Positions 7,313-16,047 of a stretch of DNA of 64,000 nt are shown here, in pieces. Made by a program: the position numbers and the translations under genes. The stretch's first letter is position 1. Each line of letters opens with the position of its first letter. The DNA lies in the NCBI RefSeq assembly GCF_014204525.1, contig NZ_JACHLP010000002.1:62001-126000 (forward strand), given 5' to 3'. The DNA is from Roseateles oligotrophus. Its GTDB lineage: Bacteria; Pseudomonadota; Gammaproteobacteria; Burkholderiales; Burkholderiaceae_C. The notes under the pieces were generated by a model. The model saw nothing but the letters and a program-made list of their open reading frames with translations, was not told where the DNA came from and made no database searches.

Positions 7313-10006
7313 TCAGGACGTTTGTATTTTTTCAGCCTCGCGCAGCAAATTCAGAAACTCAGCGTAGTAGCGCTCACCGCCCCCTTGCTCCAACTGCTGC
7401 TTGAAGGTGTGCAGGCGCCCCAGTTCGGCCGCGTCCATGCGAGCATGCTGGGCGATCAAGCGCCAGGCACGCGACTGCCATGCCAATTGCGTCGTGTTGC
7501 TCACGGCCAGCGCATGACGCCACAGGCGCAGTGCTTCTTCCTTATTACCCTGAGCCAAGGCCAACTCGCCCCGGCGCAAGTCGAGCGCCATGGTCCAGGA
7601 CGGAGCTTTGGTGAAGTAGGTGTAGCTTGGCTTCGCCGCGTCCAGCCATTGCTTGGACAGCTCAAGATCACCCTCACGCAAGGCGTTGGCGGCGCAGACC
7701 TGAACCATGTGAGTCGTGTAGTAGGGGGTGCTCGCCTTGAACGACTGTTTTTGGTAGCTTTGGCAAGCTGACTTGACGGCAGCCCAATCGCCCCCGCGCC
7801 AAGCCATGCCGAGTGCGAGCACCTGCACCTGATCCCGTACGCCGCCGTAGCCTGCGTTGGCAGGCAGTTCAACGATGCGCAAGGCGTCCGCCATGAGTTG
7901 GCGGGCCTCTTCGCGTCGCTGGCCTGCAAACAGCACGCCGGCTAGGCCGATCTTGTTGCGCGCCAGGCCGATGTAGTCGGCGCCCATAGCCTTGTGCATG
8001 CTGCTCACGCTGTGGCTTAACAAGGCTTCTGCTTCGGCAGGGCGCTGACCATGTTCGGCCAATACACCGAGAAAAGCCTCCAGTGTTGACGCCTGCCACG
8101 ATTCAACACCGTAGTCTCTTTGGTTGGCTTCCAGGCCTTGTTTGACCGCAGCGTAAGCTTTTGGGATTTCGCCAAGATACAGACGCAGGACGCCCAGAAG
8201 GATGCTGGATTGACTGGCATTGACGTCCTTCAATGGCGCGGCCAATGCGACTGCGCGCTCCAAATAGACGGCGTCTTCAGGTTCAGCGTGGGTATGGAAG
8301 CGAAAGCCGAATCCGCCCAATTTCTCGTACAGCGGTACCAGTCGATAGGGGTCTTGGACGTGGTGGGATTCGTAGATGGCCTGGGCTTGCTTTGCCTCGT
8401 TGTAGCCTTCCTTGAACTCCCCGGTAGCCTCCCGGATGTGTGAGCGGCCGAGCAAAGCGTCGGCATAGGGAAGACTGTCTGCGCCATGGGCTCGAAGGGC
8501 TTCTTCCACGCGGGTTTGGGCCAAAGTCGTGGCGAGATCAACCAGCCCCAGTTGCTCCACCATGGGGGCCAAATCGTGAAGCAGTTTCGCCCGGGCCTCG
8601 GGCTGGTCCTTTAACTCGGTCAAAGCGCGTCGCGCCCCGCGCTCGATCACGTCTTTCAAGGGCAGATCAGGCAGCTTGACGTTGGCGGTCTTGTCGTGAT
8701 CGGGGTTGAACAGCCCGAGTACAAAGTCATACATCGTCTCGGCCCTCTTGGCCTCGCTCCGCGCCTGATGTGAGGACATCAAGGCCCAAGCCGTCGTGCC
8801 CACCAATGCCAGCGCAGCCAGCGTGCTGAGCGCTACCGCTACAAGATGCCGGGTCACAAAGCGTCCGGCTACATAACGCCAAGACGGAGCCCGAGCCAGT
8901 ACTGGCAGGCCGGCCAAATGCCGACGCAGATCAGCTGCCAGCGCTTCCACCGTGGCATAGCGCTGGTCGGCTTCCTTGGACAGGGCCTTCAGCACAATCG
9001 TGTCCAAGTCACCGCGCAGGGCCTTGCGGCGTGCCGGGTCTTGCGCCTGCTGTGAAGGCGGGGCCGGATTGAACTCAAGAATCGCCTGCTCCAAGGCATG
9101 CCGGTGCCGGGCCGAGGCGGCTGCATAAGGGGTTTGGCCGCTGAGCAGGCGGTAAGCCAGCACGCCCAAGGCGTAGACGTCGGACGCCACACCCGGCGCT
9201 TCGCCGCGCACCTGCTCGGGCGAGGCGTATTCCGGCGTCATGGGGCGTTGGCCCAGCTGGGTCAGCGCGGTCTGCTCGGGAGTGTTGGCGTCTTCCAGCA
9301 AGCGCGCAATGCCGAAGTCCAAGAGCTTGGCCTGACCATCGGCCTGCACCAGCACATTGGCGGGCTTGATGTCGCGATGCACCACCAACTGGCCATGCGC
9401 GTATTGAAGGGCATCGCAGATCTGCAACAGCAGGGTCAGGTCTTGCCTGACCGAGGATCGCTGGGTCTGGCACCAGCTCAGCAGGTCCTGGCCTTGCACA
9501 TGCTCCATCGCCAGCCAGGGCAGGCCTGCAGGAGTGACGCCGGCATCGAACAAGCGCGCGATGCCAGGATGATTCAGACGCGCCAGCACATCGCGCTCGC
9601 GCCCGAAGCGCTCGGCCAGATGGGGGCTCGGGCTGTGCGGCAGCTTGAGCGCCACCTCGCGCTGGAACTCGCCTTGCGCCGGGCGCGCCAGCCAGACGCT
9701 GGCCATGCCACCGCGACCCAACTCGCGCATCAATTGCCAGGGGCCCAGCACCTGATCGGGCGCCCATGCATCAGGCTTTTGCGCGGGCGTGGTGCCGCCC
9801 AGAGGCAGGCTGGCGGCTTGCGCCAGAAAGCCGGCCGCATCGGCCGCGGCGTCGGCGCGCATCAGCTGCTCCAAGGTGTCGCGCCAAACTTGTTTGACCG
9901 TGGGCAAGCCATCCAGAAATGCGGCCCGCTCGGCCTCGGGCAGAGCTAGGAGCTCGTTCAGCAAAGGCTCGATTTCGGCCCAGTGTTGCAGCATCGGTGC
10001 GTTCAT
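7313..10006 (-). CDS. Membrane-anchored serine/threonine protein kinase with TPR-like C-terminal region
   Basis: With the ATG at 10004-10006 the protein has 897 residues. A short N-terminal region precedes a complete Hanks-type kinase: G-loop LGRGGMASVW (near 96-105), VALK lysine (121), HRDIKPANV (near 210), DFG (near 230) and the SPEQVRG activation segment. A transmembrane helix (LVAVALSTLAALALVGTTAWAL) follows. About 450 helical residues with TPR-like spacing come after it, predicted to be extracytoplasmic and possibly sensory. An in-frame start 29 codons upstream lies inside the sigma gene, so the start overlapping the sigma stop (ATGA) is preferred. Coupling to the sigma gene suggests that this kinase controls it. 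Confidence 0.9.
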   Translation of the reverse strand: MNAPMLQHWAEIEPLLNELLALPEAERAAFLDGLPTVKQVWRDTLEQLMRADAAADAAGFLAQAASLPLGGTTPAQKPDAWAPDQVLGPWQLMRELGRGGMASVWLARPAQGEFQREVALKLPHSPSPHLAERFGRERDVLARLNHPGIARLFDAGVTPAGLPWLAMEHVQGQDLLSWCQTQRSSVRQDLTLLLQICDALQYAHGQLVVHRDIKPANVLVQADGQAKLLDFGIARLLEDANTPEQTALTQLGQRPMTPEYASPEQVRGEAPGVASDVYALGVLAYRLLSGQTPYAAASARHRHALEQAILEFNPAPPSQQAQDPARRKALRGDLDTIVLKALSKEADQRYATVEALAADLRRHLAGLPVLARAPSWRYVAGRFVTRHLVAVALSTLAALALVGTTAWALMSSHQARSEAKRAETMYDFVLGLFNPDHDKTANVKLPDLPLKDVIERGARRALTELKDQPEARAKLLHDLAPMVEQLGLVDLATTLAQTRVEEALRAHGADSLPYADALLGRSHIREATGEFKEGYNEAKQAQAIYESHHVQDPYRLVPLYEKLGGFGFRFHTHAEPEDAVYLERAVALAAPLKDVNASQSSILLGVLRLYLGEIPKAYAAVKQGLEANQRDYGVESWQASTLEAFLGVLAEHGQRPAEAEALLSHSVSSMHKAMGADYIGLARNKIGLAGVLFAGQRREEARQLMADALRIVELPANAGYGGVRDQVQVLALGMAWRGGDWAAVKSACQSYQKQSFKASTPYYTTHMVQVCAANALREGDLELSKQWLDAAKPSYTYFTKAPSWTMALDLRRGELALAQGNKEEALRLWRHALAVSNTTQLAWQSRAWRLIAQHARMDAAELGRLHTFKQQLEQGGGERYYAEFLNLLREAEKIQTS

Positions 10007-10521
10007 GGGGTCAACAGGGTCCAGAGTACGGCGCGTGCCTTTTGCCAATCGCGTTGCACGGTGCGGCGGGCCACGCCCAGCAATTCCGCGCATTCGGTTT
10101 CTTCCAGCCCGACGAAAAAGCGCAGCTCCACCAAGCGTGCCAAGGCGGGGTCGCTACGTGCCAGATCGGTCAGCGCTTCGTGCACGGCGAGGTATTCCTC
10201 ATCGCGGTGGGCCAGGGTCGGCAGTTCATCGAACTCAAGATGGGTGGCCTGCCCGCCGCGTATGGCAGCCTGCCGTGCGCGTGCGTAGTCGATCACCAGC
10301 GAGCGCATGGCCGAAGCCGCATAAGCCATGAAGTGCTCGCGACCCATGGCTGCCCAATCGGCCCGGCGCGAGAGCCGAAACCAGCTCTCATGCACCAGGG
10401 CGGTGGTATCCAGCAAGGTCATGGGGCCGCTGCGCCGCAAACGCTGGCGTGCCAGGGCTTTGAGATCCTGGTACAGCGCCTCCTCCAGCAAGGGGCTGGC
10501 TTGCAATTCTTCTCGAGTCAA
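10003..10521 (-). CDS. ECF-type sigma factor (TIGR02999/ECF43-like), kinase-linked
   Basis: The product is 172 residues from a TTG start (10519-10521), chosen because AGGA lies 6 nt upstream and the family begins at this point. Region 2 contains TTALVHESWFRL and the promoter-melting HFMAYAASAMRSLVIDYAR. Region 4 has the helix-turn-helix ETECAELLGVARRTVQRDWQKAR. In ordinary ECF sigmas the segment before LVxE is acidic (DAED-like) and contacts the core polymerase; here it is Asp38-Thr39-Thr40-Ala41. This resembles sigma factors activated by phosphorylation by an adjacent Ser/Thr kinase. No anti-sigma gene is present. The stop overlaps the kinase start by 4 bp. Confidence 0.82.
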   Translation of the reverse strand: MTREELQASPLLEEALYQDLKALARQRLRRSGPMTLLDTTALVHESWFRLSRRADWAAMGREHFMAYAASAMRSLVIDYARARQAAIRGGQATHLEFDELPTLAHRDEEYLAVHEALTDLARSDPALARLVELRFFVGLEETECAELLGVARRTVQRDWQKARAVLWTLLTP

Positions 10522-11010
10522 AACAAATCCTATCCAGCACGAGTTCCTAGGGCGGAGCGCATCATGCCGTGAGAAGGTGGCGCCCTCAATGAACCCCAGG
10601 GTCGTGACGCCTACGCACAACGCGCCGACGCCGGAAATCGCCTCCGTCGACAAGGAGATTGGGCTGGGCGAGCCAGCATTGCATTGCCGCTCCGTCTGGA
10701 AAGCGGGGTCCGAGTCGATCCGGCACAAAATCACAAAGCCAACTGGCGCGGGCCTCCCACCCCCGCTTGGGGGGCTTTTTTGTTTCAGAGATCTCGACTT
10801 AAATCCCCTCCATGCGGGGCAGAGAATCGCAACCGGGCCGAAGCCATACAGCTGGGCCGGGTTTGTGAAAGGCACTCGGTCCAGGCTCATGCGAGCGCTG
10901 AACCTCTGCCTCCCCCGCGCCATCTTCTTCTAACGCGCTGACTCTGCGGATTGCAGGCTCGGCGCGTTTTGTTTTTGGCGCCTTGCCGCGCAATCGCGGA
11001 AAATCCCCCC
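10522..11010. other. Intergenic region between the sigma gene and mnmE, with an orphan hairpin
   Basis: No gene was recognised in these 489 bp. A hairpin CCCCC-GCTT-GGGGG followed by CTTTTTT (10760-10781) looks like an intrinsic terminator for plus-strand transcription, although no plus-strand gene precedes it. A weak tRNA T-arm-like string near 10708 does not fold into a tRNA. The divergent promoters for the sigma gene and mnmE must lie here, but I could not define them. Confidence 0.4.
10759..10781 (+). terminator. Orphan intrinsic terminator
   Basis: A GC-only 5-bp stem with a GCTT loop is followed directly by C and six T's, oriented to end plus-strand RNA. The only gene upstream is on the other strand, so it may end a small RNA or be a remnant. 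Confidence 0.5.
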
Positions 11011-12381
11011 ATGCTCGCCCGCCACCAAGACCCCATCGCCGCCATTGCCACCGCCCCCGGACGCGGAGCCGTGGGCATTGTGCGAGTCTCCTCCCCGCAA
11101 GACCTGAGCCCGTTTGTGCAGGCCATCTGCGGCCGTGAGCTGAAGGCGCGTGAAGCTAGCTACTTGCCCTTCAAGGCCGCCAGCGGCGAGGCCATAGACC
11201 AAGGCCTGGCCCTGCTCTTCCCCGCGCCCCATTCCTACACCGGCGAGCATGTGCTGGAGCTGCAAGCCCATGGCGGCCCGGTGGTGCTGCAACTGCTGCT
11301 GGCCCGCTGCATGGAGCTAGGCACTGAGCTGAATCTGCGCCTGGCCGAGCCGGGCGAATTCACCCAGCGCGCCTTTCTGAATGGCAAGCTGGACCTGGCC
11401 CAGGCCGAGGCCGTCAGCGACCTGATAGACGCCAGCACCGAGGCGGCGGCCCGCAGCGCCAGCCGGGCCCTGGCCGGTGCTCTCTCTTCCGAGGTGGGCG
11501 AGTTGCGCGACGCCTTGATCAAGCTGCGCATGCTGGTCGAGGCCACGCTGGACTTCCCCGAGGAAGAGATCGACTTCCTGCAGCAAGCCGATGCCCTGGG
11601 CCGCCTGGCCCGGCTGCAGGCGCGGTTGGAGGCTGTGCTGGACCGAACCCGCCAAGGTGCCTTGTTACGTGAGGGCATCAAGGTCGTGCTGGCCGGCCAG
11701 CCCAATGTGGGCAAGAGCTCCCTGCTCAACGCCCTGGCCGGGGCCGAGCTGGCCATCGTCACCGCCATCCCCGGCACCACCCGCGACAAGGTCAGCCAGA
11801 CGATTCAGATCGAGGGCGTGCCACTGCACATCAGCGACACCGCCGGCCTGCGCGAGGCTACCGACGAGGTCGAGCGCATCGGCGTGGCGCGCAGCTGGGA
11901 CGCGATTGCCGATGCCGATGTCGTGCTCTTTCTGCACGACCTCACCCGCGTGGGGCTGGCCGAGTACGAGGCCGAGGATGCCGAGATCCGTGCGCGCCTG
12001 AGCGCCGTGGACCCGGCCCGCATTCTGCAGGTCTTCAACAAGGCGGACGCGGCGCAAGCGTCCGCGGCCCAGGGCCTGAGGCTGTCGGCCAAGACCGGTG
12101 CAGGCTTGCACGAGCTGCGCCAGGCCCTGCTCCAGCATGTGGGCTGGCATGCCACGCCCGAGGGCTTGTTCATCGCCCGCGAGCGCCATGTCCAGGCCCT
12201 GAAGCACACCCGCGAACACCTGGCCCTGGCGCTGGCCGTGGCCACGCAGGAGCCACCGGCCCTGGACCTGCTGGCCGAGGAGCTGCGTCTGGCCCACGAC
12301 GCTTTGGGCGAGATCACCGGCAGCTTCAGCGCCGATGATTTGCTGGGGGAAATCTTCAGCAAGTTCTGTATCGGAAAATAA
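11011..12381 (+). CDS. mnmE: tRNA uridine-5-carboxymethylaminomethyl(34) synthesis GTPase MnmE
   Basis: The 456-residue protein from [22 protein letters not shown] has the normal MnmE length. An upstream in-frame start at 10951 adds 20 residues foreign to the family and is rejected. It has the N-terminal tetrahydrofolate-binding domain, a helical domain and an inserted G domain with G1 [10 protein letters not shown]2 GTTRDK, G3 DTAGL and G4 NKAD. It ends in FCIGK, whose cysteine is required for wobble-U modification with MnmG. The last codons coincide with the left attachment repeat of the integrated element. The element restores FCIGK and only changes the stop from TAG (in the right repeat) to TAA, so function should be kept. 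Confidence 0.97.
   Translation: MLARHQDPIAAIATAPGRGAVGIVRVSSPQDLSPFVQAICGRELKAREASYLPFKAASGEAIDQGLALLFPAPHSYTGEHVLELQAHGGPVVLQLLLARCMELGTELNLRLAEPGEFTQRAFLNGKLDLAQAEAVSDLIDASTEAAARSASRALAGALSSEVGELRDALIKLRMLVEATLDFPEEEIDFLQQADALGRLARLQARLEAVLDRTRQGALLREGIKVVLAGQPNVGKSSLLNALAGAELAIVTAIPGTTRDKVSQTIQIEGVPLHISDTAGLREATDEVERIGVARSWDAIADADVVLFLHDLTRVGLAEYEAEDAEIRARLSAVDPARILQVFNKADAAQASAAQGLRLSAKTGAGLHELRQALLQHVGWHATPEGLFIARERHVQALKHTREHLALALAVATQEPPALDLLAEELRLAHDALGEITGSFSADDLLGEIFSKFCIGK
12363..12380. other. attL: left attachment repeat (mnmE end)
   Basis: GTTCTGTATCGGAAAATA lies at the last codons of mnmE and matches 17 of 18 positions of the copy at 23803-23820. The trmE/mnmE 3' end is the known attachment site of Salmonella genomic island 1 and relatives, so this is an established integration target. 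Confidence 0.9.
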
Positions 12382-12492
12382 CAGCACGTTCGCGGGGGTC
12401 CGGGAGGGTTCGGCGAAACATGAATTTCTATATGAAAATCAATCACTTGGCTTCCGTCATCGTCCAGCGACGTGCGCCGAAAGCCAGCGTTT

Positions 12493-12555
12493 TTTGAGTC
12501 CAAGTTTGAGTCCAAGAAGCAACTTGGACACAATGCAGGCATTTACTTGGACTCA
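12493..12555. repeat. Left-arm integrase/excisionase-type repeats (TTTGAGTCCAAG)
   Basis: Two abutting copies of TTTGAGTCCAAG lie at 12493-12504 and 12505-12516, followed by inverted partial copies CTTGGAC (12523-12529) and CTTGGACTCA (12546-12555). The same motif occurs twice at the right end (23724-23745). The position between the attachment site and the int start is where arm-type integrase or Xis sites are expected. Confidence 0.7.
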
Positions 12556-12567
12556 CCGGGGCTCCAC

Positions 12568-13779
12568 ATGCCACTGACCGACACCGCTTTGAAGGCCATC
12601 AAGCCCAAGGACAAGCCCTACATCGTTTCCGACGACCGGGGCCTTTATGTCGAGGTCTTCCCCTCGGGCGGCATCGTCTGGCGCTACCGCTACCGGCTGG
12701 GCGGCAAGCAAGAGAAGCTGACCCTGGGGAAGTACCCGGCCTTGAGCCTTCGCAATGCCAGGCTCAAGCGTGATGAGGCGGCCAGCGCCGTGGCCCTGGG
12801 CCAGTCACCCGCGCAGGAAAAGCAGCAGGCCAAGGCTGAGGTGCTGGAGTCCGTCACCGTGGCCGAGTTCGGAGAGCGCTTCTTTTGCGAGGTGGTGAAC
12901 AAAGATCGCCAGGACACCAGCATCCCGCGCCGGTACTTCGATAAGTCGATAGTCCCGGCCATTGGTGCCAAGCAGGTGCGCGAGGTCAACACGGAAGATG
13001 TGCGGGCCATCATCTGGAGCAAGAAGGATGAAGGCTTCGACGCGGCGGCCGGTGTGGTGCGCGGCCTGTTGAAGCGGCTGTTTGACTACGCGCTAACCTG
13101 TGGTGCTGCCACCATCAATCCAGTGCTGGCCCTACCTATGCGCCATGTCCACAAGGCCAAGTCCCGGGAGCGCACATTAGCGCCCGAAGAGATAGGTGTT
13201 TTCTTGCGGGCGGCCATTGAGTCGAATATCCGCCGCCAATTCAAGCTGGCCCTTCATCTGATCCTGTTGACCATGGTTCGCAAGTCCGAGCTGCTGCAGG
13301 CCCGCTGGGAGCATGTGGACCTGGAGCAAGGCGAGTGGCAGATACCCGCTGAGAACTCCAAGACCGGCAAGCCTCACATCGTCTACCTGTCCCGCCAGGC
13401 GATGGAGCAGTTCAAGGAACTGCAGGCCCTGGCCGGAACAAGCGCCCTGGTGCTGCCTGGTCGGGGTAGTCTGACCAAGCCCTTTGCACAGAACGCCATC
13501 AACACGGCACTGAAGACCGCGCTGCAGGGCCAGGACATACCGGCCTTCACCATTCACGATCTGCGGCGCACGGCATCGACCCTGCTGCATGAAAACGGCT
13601 GGCCCTCGGATGTGGTGGAGAAGGCCTTGAATCACACCATTGGCGGCGTGCGTGGTGTCTACAACCGGGCCGAGTACGCACCACAGCGCCGCGAGATGCT
13701 GCAGTTCTGGGCTGATCTGGTCGAGGCTCAATTGATGCAGGGTCGGGTCATCATGGGCAAGTTCAAGCGGCAGGCTTGA
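12568..13779 (+). CDS. int: Tyrosine-type site-specific integrase (P4 family)
   Basis: The 403-residue protein has an N-terminal arm-DNA-binding domain (MPLTDTALKAIKPKDKPY, then DRGLYVEVFPSGGIVWRYRY, typical of DUF4102 integrases). A core-binding SAM-like domain follows, then the catalytic domain with Arg238 (TMVRKSELL), His330-x-x-Arg333 (HDLRR), His356 (LNHTIGG) and nucleophile Tyr365 (GVYNR). All catalytic residues are intact. The start at 12568 is chosen over the upstream ATG at 12472, which would translate the arm repeats. It integrates the element at the mnmE 3' end and is followed by a terminator at 13804-13823. Confidence 0.95.
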   Translation: MPLTDTALKAIKPKDKPYIVSDDRGLYVEVFPSGGIVWRYRYRLGGKQEKLTLGKYPALSLRNARLKRDEAASAVALGQSPAQEKQQAKAEVLESVTVAEFGERFFCEVVNKDRQDTSIPRRYFDKSIVPAIGAKQVREVNTEDVRAIIWSKKDEGFDAAAGVVRGLLKRLFDYALTCGAATINPVLALPMRHVHKAKSRERTLAPEEIGVFLRAAIESNIRRQFKLALHLILLTMVRKSELLQARWEHVDLEQGEWQIPAENSKTGKPHIVYLSRQAMEQFKELQALAGTSALVLPGRGSLTKPFAQNAINTALKTALQGQDIPAFTIHDLRRTASTLLHENGWPSDVVEKALNHTIGGVRGVYNRAEYAPQRREMLQFWADLVEAQLMQGRVIMGKFKRQA

Positions 13780-13803
13780 TGAGTGCCAAGTAGTAGCACG
13801 ATG

Positions 13804-13823
13804 AGGGCCGCAAGGCCCTTTTT
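13804..13823 (+). terminator. Intrinsic terminator after the integrase
   Basis: A stem AGGGCC/GGCCCT with a GCAA tetraloop is followed by a run of five T's, 24 bp after the int stop codon. Confidence 0.8.
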
Positions 13824-13922
13824 GCTGGCCGCGTGGTGGTGGGGGTGTGGCGGGTTTGCCTTCGCGCCGTGTGCTGAGGGTGTGGGCACTCCAGACCAAA
13901 GGCTGCCAAACTGCAAAACAGG

Positions 13923-14105
13923 CGGGAACGCGGGAACAGGCGGTAACGTTAGCGGGTGAAATTCGACAAGAACCCAGCAACCATGCGGGTTGCTGGGCGA
14001 TGGGGTGCAAAAGAAAATAACGGGAACAGAGACGGGAACAGGACGGGAACACGGGAACAAAAAAGAGAAGAAGAAACTCATTCATTACTTCTTTCTTGTC
14101 TATGT
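13923..14105. repeat. Left cluster of CGGGAACA iteron-like octamers with an adjacent AT-rich tract
   Basis: Exact CGGGAACA copies lie at 13931-13938, 14021-14028, 14033-14040, 14044-14051 and 14052-14059, with a 7/8 copy at 13923-13930, all in the same orientation. A 10-bp perfect hairpin (13973-13982 with 13988-13997) sits between the sub-clusters, and a markedly A/T-rich stretch follows (about 14058-14105). The layout of spaced identical iterons next to an AT-rich tract is that of a replication origin. The function is inference. Confidence 0.6.
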
Positions 14106-14582
14106 GTTGGCCGCCTGACCTGTTCGAGCTAGGCCGCTTGCTGGTGCCGACTGCCCCGGCCAAAGTTCACGGGTCCTTCCCGGGGTGACTTGCTGCGAGG
14201 GTAATTCGCGCCCCGTTTTTTCTCTAGATGCCGCTCAGCCACATAGGTAAGTAAGTAGGTCTAGAGCGTGCATTGAGGCGCGGCAAGGTGCGGAACTGAT
14301 TCCCCGGTAGGCATGCGAAAGTAAGTAAGTCAGCGGAAATAGGGGGCAGTGCTCGCTTGAACTGCTGGTGCAAACGGCCTTGCACGATGGTGGATTTGCG
14401 CCGCGATAGAAAAACCGGCCCGCCGCCGCCCCCCGCCGCAGAAAGGTAGCGGTGAACGCTTGCTTGTACTTTTCCTGATTCAGACAATCCTTAGGCCGCG
14501 CCCGGCTCGGGATTGATCCCCCTGGCTTGCTCTGTGTCCCCTGCAGGAGGGCGCGGCCCTTCAATCAGGGGCAGGGGGTTTT
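14106..14582. other. Non-coding interval upstream of the accessory genes
   Basis: No convincing gene was found; overlapping minus-strand ORFs here have no recognisable product. Two copies of GTAAGTAAGT lie at 14247-14256 and 14321-14330, and CTCTAGA/TCTAGAG half-sites lie near 14222 and 14260. A G-rich ribosome-binding stretch precedes the ATG at 14583. It probably contains the promoter of the plus-strand operon. Confidence 0.4.
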
Positions 14583-15389
14583 ATGGCGAACAATGCAGGC
14601 TCAGCAGAGCCGGTGAAAATCAATGCTGCCGATTTCGTAGGGTTGCCCGTTCTTTTTGACCAATGGGCAATGGCCAGCGGCGCAGTTGATAGGGCGACGG
14701 TGGCCCGCGATGTCTTGCAATCAATAAGTCGTCTGGAAATAGGCGGCCTGTATGTCCTTCAGGGTAGCCGACCTGTGCCTATTCGTGTTCGATGGGACGC
14801 TTGGGTCGAAGGCTTGGAAGTCCTTGACACGGAAGATGGTGAGCCTCTCAAGTTCCCCCCAGTCGATCATGACAAGCTGCTCGCAGCGCTCTATCGTGCG
14901 TATGTTGGCGAGCGTTTAAGTCCTGATTCATTCATGCGAGGTGGAAACTGTTTATTCAGGCTCGGTGCTGTCGGCATTGATCGGGCGGACGCAGCCAATG
15001 TGCTCGCGGCGGCCAAAGATGCAGATTTATCCCCTGTCCCCACAAATCCGGTTCTGACCCTGGTCCCCACTGCCTCAACAAAGCAGGCTTTGCCTGCTGG
15101 TGTTGTTCAGCCAGTTGGTGGCACCTGGCCGCATCAGCTTGGAGCCTGGACGGACGCGGAGCGGGAGGCCATGTTCAAGATGCGGCATTTATCCAAGATG
15201 ACTGGGGCAGCCATCGCGCAGGTTACTGGCTGCTCGCGCCAATGCATTGATGAGCAAATCGGTCCTGCCAAACTGGTGAACGGATGGGCGGCCAAATCAG
15301 GGTGGTGCCCATCGACTGCGGTACTGACGGCTTGCAAACTCCCCCTGCAACCCTTGCAAGCCCTTGCACAAGTTGGCGGGCGGCGTTGA
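14583..15389 (+). CDS. Hypothetical element protein with possible C-terminal HTH
   Basis: The 268-residue product is of no family I recognise. The N-terminal 150 residues are mixed alpha/beta with several Asp/Glu-rich stretches (VLDTEDGEPLKFPPVDHDKLL). The C-terminal third contains WTDAEREAMFKMRHLSKMTGAAIAQVTGCSRQCIDE, which has the length and pattern of a helix-turn-helix. The ATG is preceded by GGGGCAGGGGG. It is the first gene of the plus-strand block ahead of alpA; a regulatory or accessory role in the satellite is possible. The Cys residues near the end (WCPSTAVLTACK) are unexplained. Confidence 0.65.
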   Translation: MANNAGSAEPVKINAADFVGLPVLFDQWAMASGAVDRATVARDVLQSISRLEIGGLYVLQGSRPVPIRVRWDAWVEGLEVLDTEDGEPLKFPPVDHDKLLAALYRAYVGERLSPDSFMRGGNCLFRLGAVGIDRADAANVLAAAKDADLSPVPTNPVLTLVPTASTKQALPAGVVQPVGGTWPHQLGAWTDAEREAMFKMRHLSKMTGAAIAQVTGCSRQCIDEQIGPAKLVNGWAAKSGWCPSTAVLTACKLPLQPLQALAQVGGRR

Positions 15390-15512
15390 ACAGGCCTCAG
15401 TCAGGGCGGGCGAAGCCCGTTTGCAAGGCAAATGCAAGGTGACGCAAGGAAGCGTGCAGCGCAAAGATTCGTCATCGCTCTACGGAGCTTTCACGGATGA
15501 GGTAAGACTGCT

Positions 15513-15752
15513 ATGCACTTGGTAACTGAGAATCGCCCACAGGTTCAGCGTGATCGTCTTTTGAGGCTGCCTCAATGCGAGGCTCTTACAGGCCTCAAGA
15601 AGAGTTCCATTTACACCTTGATGAAGCGCGGCGATTTCCCCCGTTGCGTTCAGCTCACCGCCCGCTGCGTGGCGTGGCCTGAGTCCACGGTCTTGCAGTG
15701 GGTTCAGAACCGCATCAACAAAGCCCAGCAAGGCGCCGAGGTGCAACCATGA
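15513..15752 (+). CDS. alpA: AlpA-family phage/satellite transcriptional regulator
   Basis: The 79-residue protein has the AlpA/MerR-like winged helix: RLLRLPQCEALTGLKKSSIYTLMKRGDFPRCVQLTARCVAWPESTVLQWV, ending with the recognition wing and the W-x-x-V-x-x-W-V-Q pattern typical of the family. AlpA proteins activate excisionase or satellite gene expression in P4-like elements and PICIs. The stop overlaps the ATG of the next gene (ATGA at 15749-15752), so the two are co-translated. Confidence 0.88.
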   Translation: MHLVTENRPQVQRDRLLRLPQCEALTGLKKSSIYTLMKRGDFPRCVQLTARCVAWPESTVLQWVQNRINKAQQGAEVQP

Positions 15753-16039
15753 GCGCAGCCCTGCATAAGCAGCTTCGCTCAGAAGCCCTTGAGCGCCGTT
15801 GCAAGACCACGGCGGCGGGTGAGGTGGTGATTGGCGCACATGGCGGGGCCACTGGCCTTGCGTTGGCTGCATTGGAGGCCTCGCTAACCAAGGTGCTGAA
15901 CCAAGCAATGCCCCGCTCTTTCATGTTTGAAGGTGTCCGGTATCGGGTCAAAGTCTCTGAGCTGGTGGCGCAGTTTGAGGTGCGTGACCAAGACGGCCAG
16001 CCGTTGATTGATGGCTTTTTGCCTTTGTCGATCAAGTAG
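15749..16039 (+). CDS. Small hypothetical element protein
   Basis: The 96-residue product begins MSAALHKQLRSEALERRCKTT at the ATG overlapping the alpA stop. It contains an Ala-rich helix and a short beta-rich C-terminus (FEGVRYRVKVSELVAQFEVRDQDGQPLIDGFLPLSIK). No family is recognised. The translational coupling to alpA and tight spacing to the next gene (8 bp) support a real gene. A longer in-frame start at 15698 would overlap alpA and is less likely. Confidence 0.65.
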   Translation: MSAALHKQLRSEALERRCKTTAAGEVVIGAHGGATGLALAALEASLTKVLNQAMPRSFMFEGVRYRVKVSELVAQFEVRDQDGQPLIDGFLPLSIK

Positions 16040-16047
16040 GCCCGGCC

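Noticed and set aside
10660-10750. tRNA gene upstream of the orphan terminator
   Set aside because: A T-arm-like string is present but no acceptor stem or anticodon arm can be built.
13923-14059. CRISPR array
   Set aside because: The repeated unit is only 8 bp with uneven short spacing and no unique spacers; iteron-like, not CRISPR.
14224-14564. Two overlapping minus-strand ORFs of 87 and 109 codons in the satellite
   Set aside because: They overlap in different frames, contain the GTAAGTAAGT repeats, and match nothing.
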